Positions 58,237 to 64,000 of a stretch of 64,000 nucleotides of DNA are shown piece after piece. Origin of the DNA: Mytilus californianus (Eukaryota; Mollusca; Bivalvia; Mytilida; Mytilidae); contig NW_026262668.1 in the NCBI RefSeq assembly GCF_021869535.1, positions 24,247,732 through 24,311,731 of the forward strand, read 5' to 3'. Below the pieces are notes generated by a model. The model had not been told where the DNA came from, made no database searches, and saw only the letters and a list, made by a program, of their open reading frames with translations. How positions within the stretch are numbered: the first letter of the stretch is position 1; each line of letters opens with the position of its first letter. The translations under genes and the position numbers were made by a program.

Positions 58237-58352
58237 ACACTCGCTGCATTGAAGACTTGTTGGTAACCTTCTGCTGTTGTCTGTTCTGTGGTCGGGTTGT
58301 TGTCTCTTTGACACATTCCCCATTTCCATTCTCAATTTTATTTTATTTTATA
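58237..58352 (+). mobile_element. A1 tail nested in the family-B copy
   Basis: TCGCTGCATTGAAGACTTG, TGTGGTCGGGTTGTTGTCTC, TTTGACACATTCCCCATTTC and CATTCTCAATTTTATTTTAT match the last 115 bp of the A1 3' UTR. On either side the family-B UTR continues (ACAATGTGTGAAC..AAACAAACAGAC before, AATAGG..AAATGTCAAAAATT after), in the opposite orientation. This is a clean nested insertion of a very short 5'-truncated tail. The 65-codon frame here is not a gene. Confidence 0.8.
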
Positions 58353-58649
58353 ATAGGAAAAAATGTCAAAAATTGGAGTACAGCAGTCAATATTGTGTTA
58401 TGATCCTAATCAGTATAAAAACAAATAACTATTTCAACAAAGAAAAACACAAATGGCATATAGACACTCTATAGACAAAGTACATGAGCAAAAATGAAAG
58501 ACAAGAATACAAAAATTACTTTAACACAATGGCGGGATGAATAAATACCGAGCCACGCAAAAAGCATATTACCAAAAATGGACTAAACAGTAAAGGTTAA
58601 AAATATACAAAGACAAATAAAAAGAACACTATAACACATAATTATGACG

Positions 58650-60262
58650 ATAAACAACGTCAGTACCTAGAATCTATACTTCAAGACCATCACGTATTGT
58701 TTGTGTGTTGATACGGAATATTTATCAACAAGGTCTTGGTATCTTCCGATGAACTTTTTTTTTAGAAAAAGGACGAGACATTCTTTAACATAACCCTGAT
58801 TCATCAGCTATTTGCCCAGACACTGGTGACGTTTTATAAAGTCTGAGTAGCAGCTGCAAGATCTTAAATACTAAATGAGTTGGGAAATGTATATCCCATA
58901 TGCAGTTGAAGTTGGTATATCGGTGCTAAGATGAGGGAAATTTATAATTTCAAAATTAAAATCGTCTGGTTTGTCATACATTCTGGTACTGAGATGACTG
59001 CTTATGTCAAATGTGAGGTATAAGTCTAAAAATGAGGCGGACGAAGCCGTGTCTGTTGTTTCTTTAATTTCTAGTTCTAGAGAATATATAAATAGAACTT
59101 AATTTTATATTGAAAAGCATTGTGGATTATTTCTTTTATACGATTTTTCAATTTCACATGGGGAATGGTGGTGTACAGGGTTGAAAAATCAAAAGTTTTG
59201 ATAGAATTAATTTCAGAGAAAGATCAATATATAAAATTATCCAGAAGTTCTTTTAGAGTTTTTTTTTAGAATCCACATATCGTTAATACCACTACGCGAG
59301 TAAACAGTTTCACAGTATTTCTGAAGACCCTCTTTCACTGCAGACAGAATTTTTGTCAATCTAATGGACAATTCCTTTGTAGAACATGCAGATGAGCCAG
59401 CAATGTACCGTTGTTTGTACGGACTTTTGTGAAGCTTATAGGTATCCAATACAAACTTTGATGTTCAAGCCACGAAGGACTTATGATTCGCCAAAATCTC
59501 ATCCTTTTCAAATGATATGTTTTTGTATGTGGGATTACCTGAGTGCTCATTTATTCCTAATTCTTTTACAAGACACTCGTAGTAGTACGATTTACATACA
59601 AAACAATATTATTTGAAGCTTTGTCCACAGGAACAACAACATATTTATCGTGAAGAGATGATAGACATTTCATAGCTTCTGTGTCTCTGAAAACGGACTT
59701 TGGTCGATCATTCAGTTTTTCAACTTATGAATTCGACGTTTTTTCAGAGACCTAATTGTTTTGATCCATTCTGACAAAGTGTCCACTTGGGGTTTTGTGA
59801 ACTTAGGACCATGAGATATTACCTTTCGGAGATGTTCATGTTGAATTATGATTAGATCCCCAGTAATAACATGGCCAGAGGGGCTGTAAATATAAGGCGA
59901 GTGGGAACAGTCACATGTCAAAGGGTTTTTTAGGTATTCTTCTAAATCAAGTTCCTGTAATGCTTACTTATAGTTAAATACTTTAGGTGCAATGGTTTTG
60001 GTGTAACTGTAGGATACAATAGGAACACACTGATTTTGAAAATAAAGTGGAATTTTAGAAGTTACCTCTTTGTGATGAAGAACGTTGCTGATGTTGATAG
60101 CTTCAAACTGAACTGGAAGGAATTTTCTCTTTTCATCATGTAATGTTTCCGATCTTACTTGTTTAAAGAGACGGAAAAGAGCTACATCACAAATTATAAT
60201 GACCAGTCTGTATATAGGAGAAAATATATTTATGCATCCCTTGTCAAGTGCATATTTCACCT
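58650..60262 (-). pseudogene. Reverse transcriptase remnant (family B), catalytic core deleted
   Basis: In order: IPLYFQNQCVPIVSYSYTKT then IAPKVFNYK, CDCSHSPYIYSPSGHVITGD, GPKFTKPQ, PYKQRYIAGSSACSTKELS, KYCETVYSRSGINDMWILKK, DFSTLYTTIPH, KEIIHNAFQYK. The sequence then jumps, near 59085-59105, to LELEIKETTDTA and ASFLDLYL. The span that should hold IPMGTN and YxDD is missing. Several stops and frameshifts occur as well. CDCS...SPYIY...GHVITGD is the block that precedes KGPKY in this RT family, which is also seen at the 5' edge of the A2 copy. Confidence 0.85.
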
Positions 60263-60359
60263 CAATTAATACTTAGAGGATTTTCTATATTTTAAGAGTT
60301 AAATGATAAATGGTAATCACGCTGTAATTGGATCAGTTCAAACTTTCTCAGAACTGCAC

Positions 60360-60989
60360 CATCCGTTGTAGATTATAACTATCAGAAGCTGTTCTATAGT
60401 AGATCTGTCAGTAGTTGTTCTATAGAAGAACTGTCAGAAGATGTTCTATTGTAGAACTATCAGAAGCGGTTCTATAGTAGAACTATCAGATCCTATACCA
60501 TAGCAGTAGAACTGTCAGAATCAATTTAGGGGAGAAATATCAGAAGCTGTTCTATAGTAGAACTATCAGATCCTGTACCATAGCAGTAGAACTGTCAGAA
60601 TCAATTTAGGGTAGAAATATCAGAAGCTGTGCTATAGTAGAGCTGTCAGAATCAGTTAAGGATAGAACTGTCAGAATCTATTCTAGAGTAAAACTGTAAG
60701 AATTAATTTCAGAGTGAAACTATCAGAAGCTGTTCTATAGATTAACTGTCAGAATCTGCTCTAGGGGAGAACTGTCAAAAACAATTTGAGGGTACAACTG
60801 CCCGAATCAGTTTAAAGGTAGAACTGTCATAATCTGTTCTATGGTTCAACTGTCAGACTCTTCAACAGCTTCCGATAGTTCTACTCTTAAATTTAAAGGG
60901 TAGAATTATCATAATCTGTTCTATCGTAGAATTGTCAAAATCAGTTCTAGACTTAAATTGTTAGAATCTGTTCTAGGGTAGAACTGTTA
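60360..60989 (+). repeat. Degenerate minisatellite, first part (unit ~20-30 bp)
   Basis: Variable units built around GTAGAACTGTCAGAAKC and TGTTCTATAG, separated by 15-30 bp. A longer unit of about 106 bp containing CAGATCCTATACCATAGCAG is duplicated (first at about 60487, then at about 60566). The array resumes after the insertion at 60990. Confidence 0.85.
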
Positions 60990-61385
60990 GATGTAAATAA
61001 GAAGATGTGGTATGCGTGCCAATGAGACAACTCTCCATCATAGTCACAATGTATAAAAAGTAAACAGTTATAGGTCAAAGTACGGTCTTCAACACGGAGC
61101 CTTGGCTCACACTGAACAGCAAGCTATAAAGGGTACCAAAATGACTAGTATAAATGAATTCAAACAGGAAAACCAACGGTTTAATCTATATAAAAAACGA
61201 GAATCACTTATTAACCACATCAACAAACGACAACCACTGAACAACAGGCTCCTGACTTAGGACAGGTGCATTCAAATGCAGCGAGTTTAAACATTTTAAG
61301 AAGCGCCAACCTTCACCCTAAACTGAAACAGTAGTGTAATATAACAACATAAAAAGACAACCTATAAAATATCAATTGAAATAAT
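60990..61385 (-). mobile_element. A2 tail inserted in the minisatellite
   Basis: AAATAAGAAGATGTGGTATG through GGCTCACACTGAACAGCAAG, then GACTTAGGACAGGTGCATTC, up to ATAAAATATCAATTGAAATA. It matches the A2 3' UTR over about 390 bp. The minisatellite continues on both sides (GGTAGAACTGTTAG before, CACGGTAGAACTGTCAAAAT after), so both ends of this insertion are defined. Confidence 0.85.
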
Positions 61386-61565
61386 TTCACGGTAGAACTG
61401 TCAAAATAACTGTCTGAACATGTTCTAGGGTAAAACTGTCAGAAACTATTCGATAGATTAATGTTCGAGGGAAGAACTATCAGAATCTTCTAGGGTAGAG
61501 CTGTCCAACCCTGTTCTATGATAAAACTGTCAGGATTTGTCCAAGGGTAGACCTATCACTGACAG
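61386..61565 (+). repeat. Degenerate minisatellite, second part
   Basis: GGTAGAACTGTCAAAAT, GGTAAAACTGTCAGAA, GGGTAGAGCTGTCC and GATAAAACTGTCAGGA continue the array interrupted at 60990. Confidence 0.8.
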
Positions 61566-61839
61566 TCATTTATAAAGCGGATTCGAATAGGGTCAATATC
61601 GTAAAAGGCATGAGCAGTATATTATGGAAATTATGTGTACAAACGTTCGTGACATACTTGTTGACGATCCAACTGCGTGAAGGCGACTGTATAGTGATGC
61701 TATCAGATAAAAATCAGTATAACCAAATGAACCAGTAGCTGGGTCTGGACCTGCGTCGCTGCATGCAACGGATTGAAATTGCATATAAACTGAAGAAAAA
61801 CTGATCGTTCCCTTTCTTTGAAATCAAGAAAATCAAGAC

Positions 61840-62205
61840 GAAAATTTTCCTTGTACAATGAGTGTTTCAAACTATTGGCAAACAGGAAAAGGTTGCATGG
61901 CAGATGTAAAAATTGATTACATACTTCAAACCAGCTACAGACAAAATATAAAATCAGCCCCTTTCATAGAAGGCAAGAAAACTCTGACGCAGATTTTCCT
62001 TGTATAATGAGTGTTAAAAATTATTGGCGAACAGGAAGTAGCTGCAGCATATGTAAAATTTACTTAGTTATACGCTGCAACTCATCATTCTCAAGTTGTA
62101 GATCAAATATATAATCGTCCTCTTCCATAGAAGCAAAGAAACATTGACAACTTTTTCTACCCTAGGTCTTTCGGACGGATGGACGGACGGACAGATGGAG
62201 TCGAG
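61840..62205 (+). repeat. Two to three diverged tandem units (~150 bp) ending in (GGAC)n
   Basis: TTTTCCTTGTACAATGAGTG (from 61845) recurs as TTTTCCTTGTATAATGAGTG (from 61994). Both are followed by TATTGGC.AACAGGAA and CATAGAAG..AAGAAA. The end of the array is GGACGGATGGACGGACGGAC then AGATGG at about 62172-62198. GGACGGAC ends of this sort are common in bivalve interspersed repeats. Confidence 0.65.
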
Positions 62206-62214
62206 CAGTTATTA

Positions 62215-64000
62215 TTTCTGCTTTTGCCGTTGGCGACACAGGTAAACATTATATATACTAACTACTAATTATTTGATTTAGTATTAAGGGCATGTGCTCT
62301 AACCAACGATATCGTCGATCAAGAAATCACAATTGTTTTTTTCAACTTTCCTGCATATCTGAGTATCATTTTTTCAAGATGATTGTATATATTTTATGAG
62401 ATACTTATGAAAATTTAAATGCTAAAAAATAATGGATCCTTTCCTATTCAATTCCACCGAATGAACCGAATGTAGCTTACCCATTCATTCTGTGTGAAGA
62501 GTATATTTGACACGATATAAATAATAAAACCTAAGCCAAATCAAAATATTATGACAGTTAATGGACACTCTCTAATTTACACCGTGTTTTTCCTAAACCG
62601 CTGAACAAATTCCAGTCATCTACAAATAAAATTCTACACAATGACACGCGTTTTGCGGTAGTAAAAACCCGGATTTTAGCTGTCAATGTCACTTTAAAGT
62701 GACGTTTGGATGTTACACACGACTTAATTTCGGACTCTTCTTACCCGAGGCTATTTGACACACTGTAAATGGTGATATATGAGTTGTATTTGATTTCAAT
62801 GCTTACAAGTCATGGCGCTTAATCTATACAATTGTAAAATGGTAATATTAGAAATTGAGGATCAATTAAAGTTTACCTTTCAAAATTAATCATTTATCTG
62901 CTTTTCAGGGTGTACGGTGTTACCGTGAATCAGTATTGACAGACAAATTATGAAAGTGAAATGGAAGACAAAATAAGCACTATTTTTCTATCAAAGTAAT
63001 TCGCTGTCATAATCATGAACGAGGAAAGTCATAACAAATATCATAAAAATGTTAGACACTAAACTATACTGTATAGAATTACGTAGAACATATAACCAAC
63101 AAATAGTTCATAGTCATTTTATTTTCTGAGTCCTAGTGTTATTTTTCAGACTGCATAACATTGTTTTAATTAAACTTATATACTTTTCCTAATTCAAGAG
63201 AAATGTAATATGCTCAACTTCAATTTAAATGGTCACTATAGAAATTAGAGTTACAGCCCTTAGATCGTAACTTCGATTTCCAACACTTAAATCAGTAAAA
63301 TTTCATTACCGCTTTTGATCAGTTTTAAATTTGAACATGTAAAATATCTGAATTATTGATAACAAATAAATCTGTCAACACAAATTTACCTGATCAGGAT
63401 GTTATTTGTTCTGTTGAGAAAGACTTCGCGAAAATACTTGTATGTGGAAAATAAATAGAATTTAGATTTTTTTATTTTTTTAATTTTAACAGATAATACT
63501 ACATGTATGTATTACATATATAGAGATTTGGATCCTACCGACACTTTGACCTCTTCGGAAATTTTGAACTCAAGAATCAGCGGATGAGAAGCTAATATTT
63601 TAAGGGATGGTATTCACTTTTACGATGCCCAGAACTTAGAATAATATATTAAGTATTTGATGTCGCCATTCGGGATTTCACAATCCCATTCGTTCAATCG
63701 ATCTGTTCTGCTCCCAATGATTTTTCTTTAAAGGAGAATTTTAAATGTTTACAATTTTTTAATGTTCACCTTGTATAGGAGTTTATATATCGTCTTATTA
63801 GATGTCGTTATCTTTAGTGGTGCCATGGTTTTATTGCTCAAATTCCGTTTCTTCAAATGGATAAAACTTCAATTTAGTAAATGTTTTTCATGTTCGTCTT
63901 ATACTTAGATTTCATTATTTGTAGATATCATTTTAGACAGTTGCATGCACAATCTCTCTCTTCGTTCACTTGTTTTGTTATCTCCATTTAGACCGTATTT
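62215..64000. other. AT-rich sequence without recognisable features
   Basis: About 1.8 kb to the end of the window. I see no open frame of note, repeat match or RNA gene. Confidence 0.4.

Larger units (their letters stand above)
57991..60262 (-). mobile_element. RT retroelement, family B, longest 5' extent, internal deletion
   Basis: On the minus strand the copy runs from the N-terminal region (near 60260) to the UTR end (57991, AAATACCG..GAAAATTC). An A1-type tail interrupts the UTR (58237-58352). It preserves the N-terminal part that the B copy at 49.3 kb lacks, but its RT core is deleted. Confidence 0.8.

Overview
This window looks like AT-rich, non-coding nuclear DNA from a bivalve mollusc, most likely a mussel (Mytilus). 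The assignment rests on short interspersed repeats I recognise from mussel DNA, on hammerhead-type self-cleaving ribozyme repeats, and on a tRNA-derived SINE ending in CAATCAATCAAT. No bacterial operon, rRNA gene, canonical tRNA gene or CRISPR array is visible. I cannot support any intact host protein-coding gene. Most long open frames are chance frames in AT-rich DNA or decayed reverse-transcriptase (RT) pieces.

The dominant content is retroelement debris. Four decayed RT copies carry recognisable motifs: A1 at 17.0-18.5 kb (+), A2 at 20.3-23.0 kb (-), B at 49.3-50.5 kb (+) and B at 58.0-60.3 kb (-). The motifs are IPMGTN-like, YxDD-like, an IYDKRDDF-like block and a YGVYISQL-like block. I read them as Penelope-like, but that assignment is tentative. 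A third lineage (C) is present only as 3' pieces at 14.1, 27.6, 33.2, 38.9 and 51.9-52.2 kb. The A2 copy runs into a 3' UTR of about 1 kb. The abundant short repeats containing GATGTGGTAT (4.3, 5.3, 10.3-11.0, 26.5, 34.4-35.0, 39.9, 45.9, 48.4, 49.1 and 61.0 kb) are homologous to that UTR, so they are 5'-truncated tails of the same lineage.

Five decayed hammerhead ribozyme motifs or fragments occur: 13.03 and 13.84 kb (+), 19.95 kb (-), 47.64 kb (+) and 48.54 kb (-). Their helices are conserved or compensated, but each carries a lesion in the catalytic core or cleavage site. Hammerheads are known from Penelope-like elements and from small non-autonomous retrozymes in animals, so they fit the RT context.

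The most unusual structure is at 53.9-57.9 kb. It is a nearly perfect inverted duplication of about 2.65 kb with a 38-bp spacer, followed by a third direct copy. Each 1.3-kb unit carries two strong hairpins of 110-130 bp and a small unrecognised frame of about 100 residues. I could not match it to a known element.

Other features are a 29-bp minisatellite (19.15-19.89 kb), a degenerate minisatellite interrupted by a retroelement tail (60.36-61.56 kb), two SINE copies, a short PIF/Harbinger-like MITE with a TAA target duplication (28.45 kb), several foldback elements, a microsatellite (39.41 kb), and clusters of the palindrome CCATACGCGTATGG and of AAATCGGCAC. Long stretches (24-26.5, 28.7-33.1, 35-38.9, 40-42.2, 43-45.8 and 62.2-64 kb) show nothing I can name.
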